Positions 8,048 to 17,239 of a stretch of DNA of 64,000 nt are shown here, one piece after another. Source of the stretch: Clostridia bacterium (GTDB lineage Bacteria > Bacillota > Clostridia > Oscillospirales > CAG-272); NCBI GenBank assembly GCA_017501225.1, contig JAFVXH010000019.1, positions 62,001 to 126,000 on the forward strand. The letters run 5' to 3'. Each line of letters opens with the position of its first letter. Within the stretch, counting starts at the first letter, position 1. The notes beneath the pieces were generated by a model that was not told the DNA's origin, did not search any database, and saw only the letters and a program-made list of their open reading frames with translations. The translations under genes and the position numbers were made by a program.

Positions 8048-9468
8048 AGATTCAATTCAGCGCGGATACGGTCAGCTTTGGAACGCTTGCACGCCTGTGC
8101 GGCGGGGAGCTCAGACAGGGTGAGCTTGGCTCGGTCTGCGCGCGCTTTCTTTGCACCGATTCGCGCGAGGCGAACGATCAGACCGTTTTCGTAGCCCTGC
8201 GCGGCGAGCGTGTCGACGGACACAATTTTATTACGGGCGCGATCGAGCGCGGATGCCGTTGCGTCATCTGCGAGCACGACGGCGAGGAGCTGGTGCGCGC
8301 GGGCGTTACCGCCATCGTAGTGGGAGATACGGAGCTGGCGCTTGCAAAGCTTGCAAACGGCTATCAGGCGCAGTATTTACACAGTAAAAACGTTGCGGTT
8401 ACGGGAAGCGTCGGGAAAACCACCACAAAGGATCTGGTAGCGGCGGTGCTTTCCGTGGGACGAAAGACCTATAAGACCGAGGGCAACCATAACAGCCTTG
8501 TCGGAATGCCGCTTTCCATGCTGGAAACGCCGGAGGACAGTGCGTATTCGGTGTTGGAGATGGGGATGAGCTCCTTTGGTGAGATCGAGCGTCTTTCCAT
8601 CGCCGCCACTCCGCAGATCGCCATTATCACCAACATCGGCACCTCTCACATGGAGATGCTGGGCTCGCGCGAAAACATCTGCCGCGCGAAGCTGGAGGTC
8701 CTTTGCGGACTCCGCGATAACGGCATTTTGCTGCTCAACGGTGACGAGCCGCTCCTTCGCGGGATCAAAGGTAAAAGTTACCGCACGCAATATGTGTCGC
8801 TTCAGTGCGAAAAAGCGGATTATTTTGCAAAGAATATCAAGGTGGAGCCGGACGGAACGCGCTTTGATGCCGTTTGTCAAGGGGAGGAGATCCGGGATCT
8901 CCGCATTCACCTTGTCGGCCGCCACAACGTTTATGCCGCCCTCTACGCGATTGCAGTAGCAAGAATTGCGGGGCTTGAAGCGGAGCAGATCAGACAAGGA
9001 CTTTACTCCTATTTGCCCGAGGGCATGCGCCAGCATTTTTACACGCTTGGCGATATCACCGTCATTGAGGACTGCTACAACGCCGCCCCCGAATCGGTGA
9101 GCGCCGCGATCGACGTGCTGGAGGAATACGGAAGGGATACGGGCAAGCGGACGGTTGCCGTGCTGGGAGATATGCTGGAGCTTGGAGAGGACAGCCCCGC
9201 ACTTCACCGCACGGTGGGAGCGCATCTGGCACAAAGAGGGATCGCTCAGCTGTTCACGCTCGGAAAAGAAGCCGTACAAATTGCCGTTGGCGCAAGACAA
9301 AAGGGAATGCCCAAGGAGCAAATTCATATGACCGAGGACGTCACTGACATCCAAGGCGTCGGAGAGAGCCTGCTTGCCTCGCTCCGTAAAGGTGACGTCG
9401 TTCTGTTCAAGGCAAGCCGCGCCGTTGGCGCAGAACAAATTATTGCATACTTAAGGGAGCGGATGTAA
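8044..9468 (+). CDS. murF: UDP-MurNAc-tripeptide:D-Ala-D-Ala ligase MurF
   Basis: 474 residues, family length. It adds D-Ala-D-Ala to the UDP-MurNAc-tripeptide, completing the pentapeptide. Visible are the N-terminal substrate domain (TDSREANDQTVFVALRGERVDGH), the P-loop GSVGKTTTKD at 121-130, the NIGTSHMEMLGS segment of the central domain, and the C-terminal domain motif EDCYNAAPESV. The start overlaps the murE stop as ATGA, implying translational coupling. mraY follows 23 bases after the stop. Confidence 0.96.
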   Translation: MKIQFSADTVSFGTLARLCGGELRQGELGSVCARFLCTDSREANDQTVFVALRGERVDGHNFITGAIERGCRCVICEHDGEELVRAGVTAIVVGDTELALAKLANGYQAQYLHSKNVAVTGSVGKTTTKDLVAAVLSVGRKTYKTEGNHNSLVGMPLSMLETPEDSAYSVLEMGMSSFGEIERLSIAATPQIAIITNIGTSHMEMLGSRENICRAKLEVLCGLRDNGILLLNGDEPLLRGIKGKSYRTQYVSLQCEKADYFAKNIKVEPDGTRFDAVCQGEEIRDLRIHLVGRHNVYAALYAIAVARIAGLEAEQIRQGLYSYLPEGMRQHFYTLGDITVIEDCYNAAPESVSAAIDVLEEYGRDTGKRTVAVLGDMLELGEDSPALHRTVGAHLAQRGIAQLFTLGKEAVQIAVGARQKGMPKEQIHMTEDVTDIQGVGESLLASLRKGDVVLFKASRAVGAEQIIAYLRERM

Positions 9469-9491
9469 GCTCCTTTGGAGAGGAGCGTTTG

Positions 9492-10484
9492 ATGAATACC
9501 GTTGCCGTGCCGTTTTTGGTCGTTTTTGCGTTTGTGTTTATTCTGACCGCAAGCGCTGAACGCATTCTGATCCCGATCCTGCGCGCCAAAAAAGCGGGGC
9601 AGACCATTCTGGAGATCGGTCCTTCCTGGCACAAGGCAAAGGAGGGCACTCCCATCATGGGCGGCATCGGCTTTATTCTTGCCATCATGCTGGCAATGGC
9701 GGGCTACTTCATTTATCTTGCCACCCAAGGACGGGCGCAAAGCGCCATTCCCCTGAGCGTGACCCTTGCCTTTGCGATCGCAAACGGTGCCATTGGCTTC
9801 TTTGACGACTACCTGAAGCTGATGAAAAAGGAAAACGAGGGACTTACCAAAAATCAAAAGCTTTTCCTCCAGCTCGTGATCGCGACGGCGTACGTCTGCG
9901 TGCTTTCCTATACGGGAAATCTTTCGACTGCTCTCAAGATCCCGTTCTCCGATATCAGTCTGGATCTTGGATGGCTCTTTTATCCGCTTGCCGTGCTCTT
10001 TTTGACAGGTGTTGTCAACGGCGCGAATTTTACCGACGGCGTGGACGGTCTTGCGTCCTCTGTGACGCTTGTTATCGGTGCCTTTTTTACGGTCGTGGCA
10101 TTTGCGATGCAAAACGAGGGGCTTTCCACCGTGGGAGCTGCCCTGATGGGCGCGATGCTCGGATTTTTGATCTACAATTTCCATCCCGCACAGATCTTTA
10201 TGGGGGATACGGGCTCGCTCTTTTTGGGCGCACTCGTCATCGGTACCGCTTTTATGATGCAGGAGGTCGTGATCGGTCTTGTGATCGGCGCGGTGTTCAT
10301 CATCGAGATGCTTTCCAGCCTGACGCAAACGCTTTACTTTAAGCTGACTCACGGAAAAAGGCTGTTCCGCATGGCACCGCTTCATCATCATTTTGAAAAA
10401 TGCGGATGGAACGAATACACCGTTGTCGCCGTCTTTTCCGCGGCGGAAGCGGTTTTTTGCCTGATCGCGTATTTCGCACTCTGA
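9492..10484 (+). CDS. mraY: phospho-MurNAc-pentapeptide transferase MraY
   Basis: 330 residues, integral membrane with about ten hydrophobic segments. It transfers phospho-MurNAc-pentapeptide to undecaprenyl phosphate (lipid I). Diagnostic loops are present: SWHKAKEGTPIMGG near the N-terminus, FFDDYLKL, NFTDGVDGLA, GDTGSLFLG, and the His-rich MAPLHHHFEKCGW at the end, which with the conserved Asp residues forms the active site. The ATG at 9492 follows GAGAGGAGC; a TTG directly before it is ignored. In many Bacillota murD comes next, but here ftsW follows directly. Confidence 0.96.
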   Translation: MNTVAVPFLVVFAFVFILTASAERILIPILRAKKAGQTILEIGPSWHKAKEGTPIMGGIGFILAIMLAMAGYFIYLATQGRAQSAIPLSVTLAFAIANGAIGFFDDYLKLMKKENEGLTKNQKLFLQLVIATAYVCVLSYTGNLSTALKIPFSDISLDLGWLFYPLAVLFLTGVVNGANFTDGVDGLASSVTLVIGAFFTVVAFAMQNEGLSTVGAALMGAMLGFLIYNFHPAQIFMGDTGSLFLGALVIGTAFMMQEVVIGLVIGAVFIIEMLSSLTQTLYFKLTHGKRLFRMAPLHHHFEKCGWNEYTVVAVFSAAEAVFCLIAYFAL

Positions 10485-10517
10485 TATTTCCACCATTTAA
10501 AAGAAAGGACCGATTCC

Positions 10518-11753
10518 ATGAACGAAGAGAAACAGCTTTCATCCCGTCGGCAGGATAGAGCCTCCACCGGGATCGCGGATACGGTTCCTTCACAGCCAAG
10601 GACGCAACAGACGGATGCTCCCGAGATCAAAAAGGGAAGCATCGACTATATATTTCTGCTGATCACCGCAGCTCTCGTGCTGTTTGGATGCGTGATGATC
10701 TACAGCGCGTCGTCGGTCTTTGCCGAGCAGCATCACGCGGAGCATACCTACTTTATTTCGCGCCACCTGTTCTTTCTATTGGCTGCCGCGGGTGCTACGG
10801 CGCTTGTGGTTTGCTTTTGCACCTACCGCGTCTGGGAGGATGCGGGATACGTCCTGTACGCCGTGTCCGTCGTGCTCTTGCTGTTGGTGCTGGTCGTTGG
10901 CGTTGACCTCAACAGCGGTGCGAAAAGATGGTTGGATTTCAAAATCTTTACCATTCAGCCCTCCGAGCTTGCAAAGCTTGCCCTGATCCTCTGTCTTGCA
11001 AAATTCTTTTCCTCGCATCAGAAGCAGGTGCTTTCCGAGCATCGCTTTGGTGGGAATTTCAAATACGGTGTCCTTTATCCCGGCCTGATGATCGGACTGT
11101 TCGTGGTCCTGATCGCCGCGGAGCGTCATATTTCGGGCATTATGATCGTCGGAATGATCGGGCTTTCCGTGATGTTCCTCGGAGGAACGCGGCTGAAGTG
11201 GATCTTCATGATCATTGGCATGCTGGGATGTGCCGCGTGCCTTTTGATTCTGGTTTCGGAGTACGCGCAGGCGCGCGTGGAAACCTGGCTGTTTCTGGAT
11301 AAAGCGGATCCCTTAGGCTCGGCTTGGCAGACTCTGCAGGGGCTTATGGCGATCGGATCGGGCGGATTTTTCGGAAAAGGACTTGGAAACAGTCAGCAGA
11401 AATTCGGATTCGTTTCCCAGCCGCAAAACGACCAGATCTTTACCATCGTTTGCGAGGAGCTCGGCTTTGTCGGCGCATTCCTCGTGATCGGACTGTTCGC
11501 GCTCTTTCTCTGGAGAGGCTTTCGGATCGCCAAGCACGCGCCCACCAAATGCACGTCGCTGATCGCGTACGGCCTGACCTTCAAGGTTGCCCTTCAGGTC
11601 GCCATGAACATCGCGGTGGTTACCAACTCCATGCCGAACACCGGCATTTCCTTGCCGTTCTTCAGCTACGGCGGAACCTCATTTATGCTGCAAATTTTCG
11701 AGGTTGGAATTCTTCTTTCCATCTCTCGCTATTCGACTCATCAAAAAATTTAA
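10518..11753 (+). CDS. ftsW: lipid II polymerase FtsW (SEDS family)
   Basis: 411 residues: about 45 polar residues, then ten transmembrane helices. SEDS proteins polymerise lipid II into glycan strands and pair with class B PBPs, here the FtsI-like protein of the same operon. Family motifs are seen: SGAKRWL, GKGLGNSQQKFGF, the NDQIFTIVCEELG segment with the conserved acidic residues, and NTGISLPFFSYGGTS. The start follows AAGAAAGGA. Location between mraY and murG favours FtsW/SpoVE over RodA. SpoVE, the sporulation variant, cannot be excluded. Confidence 0.93.
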   Translation: MNEEKQLSSRRQDRASTGIADTVPSQPRTQQTDAPEIKKGSIDYIFLLITAALVLFGCVMIYSASSVFAEQHHAEHTYFISRHLFFLLAAAGATALVVCFCTYRVWEDAGYVLYAVSVVLLLLVLVVGVDLNSGAKRWLDFKIFTIQPSELAKLALILCLAKFFSSHQKQVLSEHRFGGNFKYGVLYPGLMIGLFVVLIAAERHISGIMIVGMIGLSVMFLGGTRLKWIFMIIGMLGCAACLLILVSEYAQARVETWLFLDKADPLGSAWQTLQGLMAIGSGGFFGKGLGNSQQKFGFVSQPQNDQIFTIVCEELGFVGAFLVIGLFALFLWRGFRIAKHAPTKCTSLIAYGLTFKVALQVAMNIAVVTNSMPNTGISLPFFSYGGTSFMLQIFEVGILLSISRYSTHQKI

Positions 11754-11783
11754 CCCGACGGGTTAGGGAAAGGAAGGAAACAG

Positions 11784-12089
11784 ATGAAAAAGATCAGGAG
11801 CAGACGGTTCTATAAGACCTTTTTTGCGGTCGCGTGCTTCTCGGCACTGTTCTTGGGCTGCCTGTATTGGTTTTCGGGACAGCTCGCGGAGCGCTATTTT
11901 ACGCTTCTGACGTACAGCGTGTTCTCGGTGATGGCACTTTCGACCGCAAGCTTTCTTGCTATCTGTTTCGCTCCTTATTTCCGCGGTGACCGTCGTTGGT
12001 TCGCCATTCCCGCACTTCTCACGGTGGTCTTTTTTGCGGGCGTGATGCTGCTCTGGCAGCTTCCGATCCCGGGAGGAGCGATCGTATGA
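11784..12089 (+). CDS. small membrane protein of unknown function inside the dcw cluster
   Basis: 101 residues. A basic N-terminus (MKKIRSRRFYK) leads to three predicted membrane helices at about 13-30, 38-57 and 73-91, with very little loop sequence. I recognise no family. It is preceded by GGAAAGGAAGGAAAC and its stop overlaps the murG start (ATGA), so it is translationally coupled to murG and very probably real. Conservation of this slot in relatives would suggest a role in lipid II export or in anchoring MurG; that is inference from context only. Confidence 0.7.
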   Translation: MKKIRSRRFYKTFFAVACFSALFLGCLYWFSGQLAERYFTLLTYSVFSVMALSTASFLAICFAPYFRGDRRWFAIPALLTVVFFAGVMLLWQLPIPGGAIV

Positions 12090-13201
12090 GAGTGCTTTTA
12101 ACGGGTGGCGGAACGGCAGGGCATATCAATCCCTTGCTTGCCATTGCGGACACCGTCAAATGGAACGTCCCAAATGCTGAGATCGCGTTTGTCGGCGTCA
12201 AGGGCGGCAGGGAAGAGGATCTTGTCCCAAGAGAGGGATATCCACTGTATTACGTGGATTCCGTGGGATATTCCCGCCCGATCCTTTCCCCGAAAAACAT
12301 CAGGGCAGCGTGGCTGACGCTGACGTCGCCCTATAGCAAAAAAACCTGCTCGATCTTAAAGGAATTCCGTCCGGATATCGTCATCGGTACGGGTGGATAC
12401 GTCTGTCAGCCCATCATCTCGGCGGCGGCAAGAATGGGGATCCCGTGTGCTCTGCACGAATCCAACGCGCTCCCGGGGCGTGCCGTCAAGCTTTTGCAAA
12501 GCAAGGTGGATCGCGTATGGATCAACTTTGAGCAAAGTCGGGAGCATCTGAAAAAGAAGACCGAGATCCTGACCGTCGGAAATCCCTTGCGCGCCGATTA
12601 TCGCGCGGTCAACAAGCAAGAGGCAAGAAAAAAATTAGGCATTCCGGATGACCGGTTTTTCATCCTTTGCTTTGGCGGCAGCGTAGGCGCTGAGGCGGTC
12701 AACGCGGCAATGCTTTCCGTGATGCAACGGGTGTGTGCCCGTCATCCCGACGTCCTGCTTCTGCACGCAACGGGAAAGCAGAAATATCAGGATATGGCGG
12801 AGCGCGTAAAGGCACTCGGTTTGCAAAATCTCGATAATTGTACGGTGAAGGAATATATCTACGATATGCCACAGCAGATGGCGGCAGCGGATTTGGTCAT
12901 TTCCCGCGCGGGCGCCATGACGCTTTCCGAGCTTGCGCAGCTGAAAAAGCCTTGTGTGCTCATTCCTTCACCGCACGTCACAGACAACCACCAGTACGTC
13001 AACGCGAAGGTCCTGACGGATGCGGGAGCGGCACTTCTGGTCGAGGAAGAAAACCTTCCCGCAGGAGCGCTCGAGGACGCTGTTCTGGAGCTGTACCGCA
13101 ATAGAAGCGCCCTTGTGCAGATGGAGGAGCGCATCGCGACGTTTGCCGGTGCCGACGCCAATCAAAAAATCTGGAATGATATCTTAACACTGATAAAATA
13201 A
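12086..13201 (+). CDS. murG: UDP-GlcNAc:lipid I N-acetylglucosaminyltransferase MurG
   Basis: 371 residues, GT28 family. MurG converts lipid I to lipid II on the inner membrane face. The N-terminal glycine loop LLTGGGTAGHINP (residues 4-16) includes H13, the lipid I side; HESNALPGRAVKLL and the C-domain UDP-GlcNAc loop FGGSVGAEAVN follow, with SRAGAMTLSELAQLKKP as the sugar-nucleotide signature. Start ATG 12086 overlaps the stop of the preceding small gene. A GGGAGGAG site lies at 12070-12077. The next gene begins at or just after the murG stop. Confidence 0.96.
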   Translation: MRVLLTGGGTAGHINPLLAIADTVKWNVPNAEIAFVGVKGGREEDLVPREGYPLYYVDSVGYSRPILSPKNIRAAWLTLTSPYSKKTCSILKEFRPDIVIGTGGYVCQPIISAAARMGIPCALHESNALPGRAVKLLQSKVDRVWINFEQSREHLKKKTEILTVGNPLRADYRAVNKQEARKKLGIPDDRFFILCFGGSVGAEAVNAAMLSVMQRVCARHPDVLLLHATGKQKYQDMAERVKALGLQNLDNCTVKEYIYDMPQQMAAADLVISRAGAMTLSELAQLKKPCVLIPSPHVTDNHQYVNAKVLTDAGAALLVEEENLPAGALEDAVLELYRNRSALVQMEERIATFAGADANQKIWNDILTLIK

Positions 13202-13221
13202 TGGAAAAGAGGAACAAGAGT

Positions 13222-14052
13222 ATGAATCAGACAGCATCCAATCGAAGCACAGTCGCCCGTCCGAGTACTACCTACCCGCACAAGGAGGCTATGAAGAAAA
13301 AGAAACGCACGATGATGCGTCTGCGTGTGGTGATGCTGGCTGTATGCTGTATGATCCTGGCGGTTGGTATTTCGCTTGTCGTTTTGCCGATGTTCCGTGT
13401 CAAAAACATTGAGGTCGTCGGAAACAGCCATTACAGCACGGAGCAGATCATCGAGTTTTCCGGTCTTACCGTAGGTCAGGAATCCTTGCAGGTCAATCTG
13501 CAAAATGCTGCGAATGCCTTGGACAGCGCCGCGTACATCACTGAGGTGCGTATCAGGATGAGCTCGCCCTTTACCGTCCGTATCGAGATCGTTGAGGAGC
13601 CGCCGCTTGTAGTTGCGTGCAACGGAAAGTATTATACCTTCGACAAAAATTTTACCGTGCTTGAGGAAAGCGCCAGCTACGAGGATTTTTCCGACTTTCT
13701 TCAAGTAAAGCTGCCGGATATCGCTCACATCGCCGTAGGGGAGAGCATCGTCTTTCGGGACGGGAGCATGGATATGAGCCATCTGCTCGAGCTGTACGCC
13801 CTTCTGAATCAATCGGGACTGTCGCCTTACGTGACACTGCTGGACGGTACGCAGGCAAACAACGTCGCGTTTGTCCTTGGCGAGAAATGCCGGATCGAAA
13901 TGGGGAAAAAGGATGCGCTTGACCGCAAGCTTGCCCTGGCGCAGGACGTGCTTCTGGAGCTCGGCGTGGAGGAGGGAACCTTCGCCGTCGTCAACGTTTC
14001 CAATCCACAGAAGCCGACCTACCGCACGCAGTATCTTGCGGAACATGCATAA
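13222..14052 (+). CDS. ftsQ: cell division protein FtsQ/DivIB
   Basis: 276 residues from ATG 13222, chosen for its AGAGGA site 8 bases upstream; an in-frame ATG at 13201 overlapping the murG stop would add 7 residues. A basic cytoplasmic tail (KKKKRTMMRLR) precedes one transmembrane helix (34-56). A POTRA domain (58-128) begins with FRVKNIEVVGNSHYSTEQI, and a beta domain follows. FtsQ/DivIB forms the QLB complex with FtsL and FtsB in the septum. It is the last gene of the dcw operon; a strong terminator lies 14 bases after the stop. Confidence 0.92.
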   Translation: MNQTASNRSTVARPSTTYPHKEAMKKKKRTMMRLRVVMLAVCCMILAVGISLVVLPMFRVKNIEVVGNSHYSTEQIIEFSGLTVGQESLQVNLQNAANALDSAAYITEVRIRMSSPFTVRIEIVEEPPLVVACNGKYYTFDKNFTVLEESASYEDFSDFLQVKLPDIAHIAVGESIVFRDGSMDMSHLLELYALLNQSGLSPYVTLLDGTQANNVAFVLGEKCRIEMGKKDALDRKLALAQDVLLELGVEEGTFAVVNVSNPQKPTYRTQYLAEHA

Positions 14053-14065
14053 TCAATTGAAACGA

Positions 14066-14103
14066 GAGGCGAGAGCGAGGAATACGCTCTCGCCTCCTTT
14101 TTT
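14066..14103 (+). terminator. terminator of the dcw operon
   Basis: GAGGCGAGAGCG (14066-14077), 7-base loop, exact complement (14085-14096), then CTTTTTT. Confidence 0.92.
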
Positions 14104-14186
14104 CAAAAAGCACCTCCAAAAAAATCGACAAAAAAGAGAAAAAATGAAAATAAATGTGAAAAACCGAAAAAAAATTAAAAAAACTC

Positions 14187-14215
14187 TTGCAAAAATGAGA
14201 AAAAGATAGTATGAT
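14187..14215 (+). promoter_or_regulatory. ftsZ promoter
   Basis: TTGCAA (14187-14192), 17-base spacer, TATGAT (14210-14215), within a very A-rich stretch. It sits between the ftsQ terminator and ftsZ and leaves a leader of about 70 bases. Confidence 0.82.
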
Positions 14216-14294
14216 ATATATGACTAAGTTTTTCATGCGCCCGTTTTGGCGCGGATCGGAAAATAAAGATTGTAAAGTTCGGGAGGATAAAACA

Positions 14295-15461
14295 ATGACA
14301 TTTGAACACGATGATACCTTAGAGGGCGGCGTAAATATTAAGGTAATCGGCGTAGGCGGCGGTGGAAACAACGCGGTCAACCGCATGATCGTTACCAATA
14401 TCCGCGGCGTGGATTTCGTATCTGTCAATACAGACCGTCAGGCACTTCGCAAGTCCGAGGCCCCTCATCAGCTCGTGATCGGTGAAAAGATCACCAAGGG
14501 CTTTGGAGCAGGCGCAAACCCTCAGATCGGTGCTCGCGCTGCTGAGGAATCCATCGAGGAGATCCGCAACATCCTTGAGGGAACCGATATGGTGTTCGTA
14601 ACCGCAGGTATGGGCGGCGGAACCGGAACCGGTGCTGCTCCCGTTGTCGCACGCGCGGCAAGAGAGATGGATATTCTCACTGTCGGTATCGTAACCAAGC
14701 CCTTCTCCTTTGAGGGCAAGAGAAGAATGGAGCAGGCTGAGGCAGGTATTTCCGAGCTTGCACAGTACGTGGACTCCCTGATCGTCATTCCCAACGAGCG
14801 CCTGAAGCAGGTTTCCAACGCAAAGATCTCGCTGGCAAACGCGTTCGGCATTGCCGATGACGTGCTCCGCCGTGGCGTACAGAGCATTTCCGACCTGATC
14901 AATCTCCCCGGCTTTATCAACCTCGACTTTGCCGACGTCACCAGCGTCATGGCAAACGCAGGCTATGCACATATGGGTGTCGGCTCCGCAACCGGTAAGG
15001 ACAAGGCAGAGCAGGCAGCCAAGGAGGCAATCTCCAGCCCGCTGCTTGAAACCTCCATCAAGGGTGCTAAGGGCATTCTGATCAGTATCTCCGTTTCTCC
15101 CGACGTCGGTCTTGAGGATGTGGATCTGGCAGCATCCCTGATCGCACAGGAGGCACACGCAGATGCAAACGTGATCTGGGGTGTATCCTTCGACAGCGAG
15201 CTTGAGGACGAGATGAAGGTGACCATCATTGCGACCGGCTTTGAGAAGAAGCCCGAGGATGCGAACCGCGACACCAGCACCATCAAGAAGAATGAGGCGT
15301 TCAACAAGCGCGAGGCTCCCGCAGAGAAGAAGGCTCCCGCAGCTCCCGTTGAGGAAGCTCCCGCTGAGCCCAAGGTTGAAAAGAAGGCTCCCGTAAAGCC
15401 TGCAAAGCCCGTCGATGACGCAGACGATTTCGACGATCTCTTCGCAATGTTCAAGAAATAA
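14295..15461 (+). CDS. ftsZ: cell division GTPase FtsZ
   Basis: 388 residues from ATG 14295, after GGGAGG (14281-14286). Tubulin-like GTPase forming the Z-ring. The GTP-binding signature GGGTGTG is at 107-113; NTDRQAL (45-51), the T7-loop region [13 protein letters not shown] and the C-terminal domain are present. A Pro/Ala/Lys/Glu-rich linker (about 330-370) leads to the acidic C-terminal peptide [12 protein letters not shown], which binds division partners. The gene has its own promoter and terminator. ftsA, often located just upstream, is absent. Codon use is more biased to C- and T-ending preferred codons than in the mur genes, as expected for an abundant protein. Confidence 0.98.
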   Translation: MTFEHDDTLEGGVNIKVIGVGGGGNNAVNRMIVTNIRGVDFVSVNTDRQALRKSEAPHQLVIGEKITKGFGAGANPQIGARAAEESIEEIRNILEGTDMVFVTAGMGGGTGTGAAPVVARAAREMDILTVGIVTKPFSFEGKRRMEQAEAGISELAQYVDSLIVIPNERLKQVSNAKISLANAFGIADDVLRRGVQSISDLINLPGFINLDFADVTSVMANAGYAHMGVGSATGKDKAEQAAKEAISSPLLETSIKGAKGILISISVSPDVGLEDVDLAASLIAQEAHADANVIWGVSFDSELEDEMKVTIIATGFEKKPEDANRDTSTIKKNEAFNKREAPAEKKAPAAPVEEAPAEPKVEKKAPVKPAKPVDDADDFDDLFAMFKK

Positions 15462-15473
15462 GATCTGATAAAA

Positions 15474-15507
15474 AAGAAGCAACCGTGATCGGTTGCTTCT
15501 TTTTTTT
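15474..15507 (+). terminator. ftsZ terminator
   Basis: GAAGCAACCG (15476-15485), loop TGAT, exact complement (15490-15499), then eight T. Flanking A and T runs extend the stem. Confidence 0.93.
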
Positions 15508-15563
15508 GAAAAGACACACGTAACAAATGCGACCTGTCAATTTTTGGTTGTGCGGTTTTTTCA

Positions 15564-15592
15564 TTGCAACGGATTGAAATGCATGATATAAT
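15564..15592 (+). promoter_or_regulatory. candidate upstream promoter of the MerR-like gene
   Basis: TTGCAA (15564-15569), 17-base spacer, TATAAT (15587-15592). It lies 60 bases upstream of a second promoter with a MerR-type spacer, so the gene may have a constitutive and a regulated promoter in tandem. Confidence 0.65.
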
Positions 15593-15623
15593 GATAAAAA
15601 AAGAAGTTTTTTTGAAAAAGCCA

Positions 15624-15654
15624 TTGACATTTACCCTGCGTAAAAATGTAAAAT
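15624..15654 (+). promoter_or_regulatory. MerR-type promoter with 19-base spacer and dyad operator
   Basis: TTGACA (15624-15629) and TAAAAT (15649-15654) are separated by 19 bases, the overlong spacing typical of promoters activated by MerR-family proteins. Within the spacer, TTTAC (15630-15634) and GTAAA (15640-15644) form a dyad around CCTGC, placed where MerR dimers bind. The start point would be near 15661 and the AAGGAGGT ribosome site at 15663-15670, so the leader is short. Confidence 0.7.
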
Positions 15655-15676
15655 GCAGGAAAAAGGAGGTACCCTG

Positions 15677-17175
15677 ATGAAGATAAAGGCTGTTTGTGAC
15701 AGAACGGGACTTACCGAACGATACGCTATTATATAGAGGAGGGCCTGATATCTCCCTCGTTTACCGAAAATTATTTCGGAAGAAAGTCGTTTGATTTTAC
15801 CGAGGATAATATTTCGGAGCTGAACGATATTGCCGTGCTCAGAAGCTTTGATTTCTCGATCGAGGAGATCAGACAGATCCTTCGGGATCCGGGCAGCAGT
15901 CTTGCGATCATCAAGGCGGTCAAGGAGAGAGTCAACGGTGAGCTGATCACAAGCCGGGGAAAGATCGCTGTGCTTGCTTCTCTGAGTGAAGGGACGGCTT
16001 ACACCGTCTGTGAGCTTGCAAGGGAGCTTTCCAAGCCTCCGCAGGTCGCGCGTTCGGAGGAGCGGATCGAGGCAAGACCTTGGCAGAGAATCAAGACAAT
16101 ATCCAGGGAAGTGCTTTTCTTTCTCGCTGCTTGGCTTCCGCCGATCTCAGGTGTCGGAGCCTTTTCCGTTCTGTACGCTTCCTTTCGAAATCCGATCGTA
16201 AGCGGTGTTTTTCTCCCCCTTACGCTGCTGACCTTCCTTCCGTCATTGATATGGATCCTTGCGTCAAGGAGTCGTTTTTTGCAAAAACGGATCGTCAGAA
16301 CGATTCTGCTTTCCCTTTGCCTGGTCTGCATTCCTCTTAGCGTTCTTGCTGCCCTCGGGAGTGTTGAGGAGTGTGAGCATAGCTGGCAGCTGACGGCAAG
16401 GATCGAGCCGAAATGTGATGCGGAGGGGGAGCTTGTCAAGAGCTGCGATATCTGCCGTGAGATCACAAGAGAAGTACTCGGACGGATTCCTCACACCGTT
16501 GTTACCGATCACGCAGTCAAGCCGACGTGTACCGCTACGGGATTGACTGAAGGCTCGCATTGCTCGGCATGCGGGGTAGTGATCGCAGAGCAGAAGACCG
16601 TTCCAATGACGGAGCACGCTTACAGTCCGGTGTTTGTCGAGCCGACCTGCGGACAGGACGGATCGGTCACGTTTGTTTGTTCCTGCGGGGACAGCTATCG
16701 CGCACAGACGCTTTTTGCGAATGAAAAGCATGAGTTCTTAAAAAGCGGAGATAAGGGATATCAATGCAGAATGTGCGGACTCCGGGTTTGCGAATTCGGC
16801 TCTGTAGGCGGCGAGAAATACGGCGGAAACTCTGACGTCACGTATTATATCACCGGCACTGCCGATGAAGTGCCGGAGCGGGGAAGAACGCTCGTGATCT
16901 GCGGCATGGGGGAGATGCCCGTTCCGCCGTACGGTGATCCTTTTCCGTACAGAGAAAGCGTGTACGTGCAGGAGATTACGACCGTGATCATCTGTGACCG
17001 GATCACCTCGATCGCCGAGGGGGCGTTTGAAGGGGCAAGAAGTGACGATGGCTTTGGAGGAAATCCCTTTCGTTCTGTTACAACGTTCATTGTAAAGGGA
17101 AGTAAGCTTACCTTGCTTCCCGACAGCAAACGGATGAGCGGAATCGAATGTGAGATCACGTACGTGCGAGAGTAA
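15677..17175 (+). pseudogene. frameshifted membrane-bound MerR-type regulator with Cys-rich and leucine-rich-repeat-like extracellular part
   Basis: From ATG 15677 (site AAGGAGGT) the frame reads MKIKAVCDRTGLTER and then stops at TAG 15734. A second frame continues from 15721 with IRYYIEEGLISPSF, the rest of a MerR helix-turn-helix, and stays open to 17175. Adding back one GAAC unit at 15716-15719 restores T-E-R-T-I-R-Y-Y and one 500-residue protein. That product would have: MerR DNA-binding domain (1-70), helical linker, three or four membrane helices (about 155-235), two Cys-rich modules with C-x-x-C pairs (KPTCTATG..., EPTCGQDG...), and a BspA-like leucine-rich-repeat tail (ITSIAEGAFEGA). 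The two lipoproteins downstream share the Cys module. As sequenced it should not bind DNA. A sequencing error is possible. Confidence 0.75.
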
Positions 17176-17239
17176 TCAGCCCCCTATCTTCTTTTCAGGT
17201 ATTTCGATATACAAATACACAAAGAAAGGCAAAACCATG
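17152..17239 (+). repeat. direct repeat, copy 1 (end of MerR-like gene plus leader of lipoprotein 1)
   Basis: Starts in the last codons of the MerR-like gene (GAGATCACGTACGTGCG) and runs through the intergenic region, including TTTTCAGGTATTTCGATATA and ACACAAAGAAAGG, to the next start codon. Copy 2 lies 1475 bases downstream. The pair marks a tandem duplication. Confidence 0.85.

Noticed and set aside
14211..14294. Upstream in-frame start for ftsZ
   Set aside because: It lies in the -10 box and leader; ATG 14295 has the GGGAGG site and matches the known protein start.
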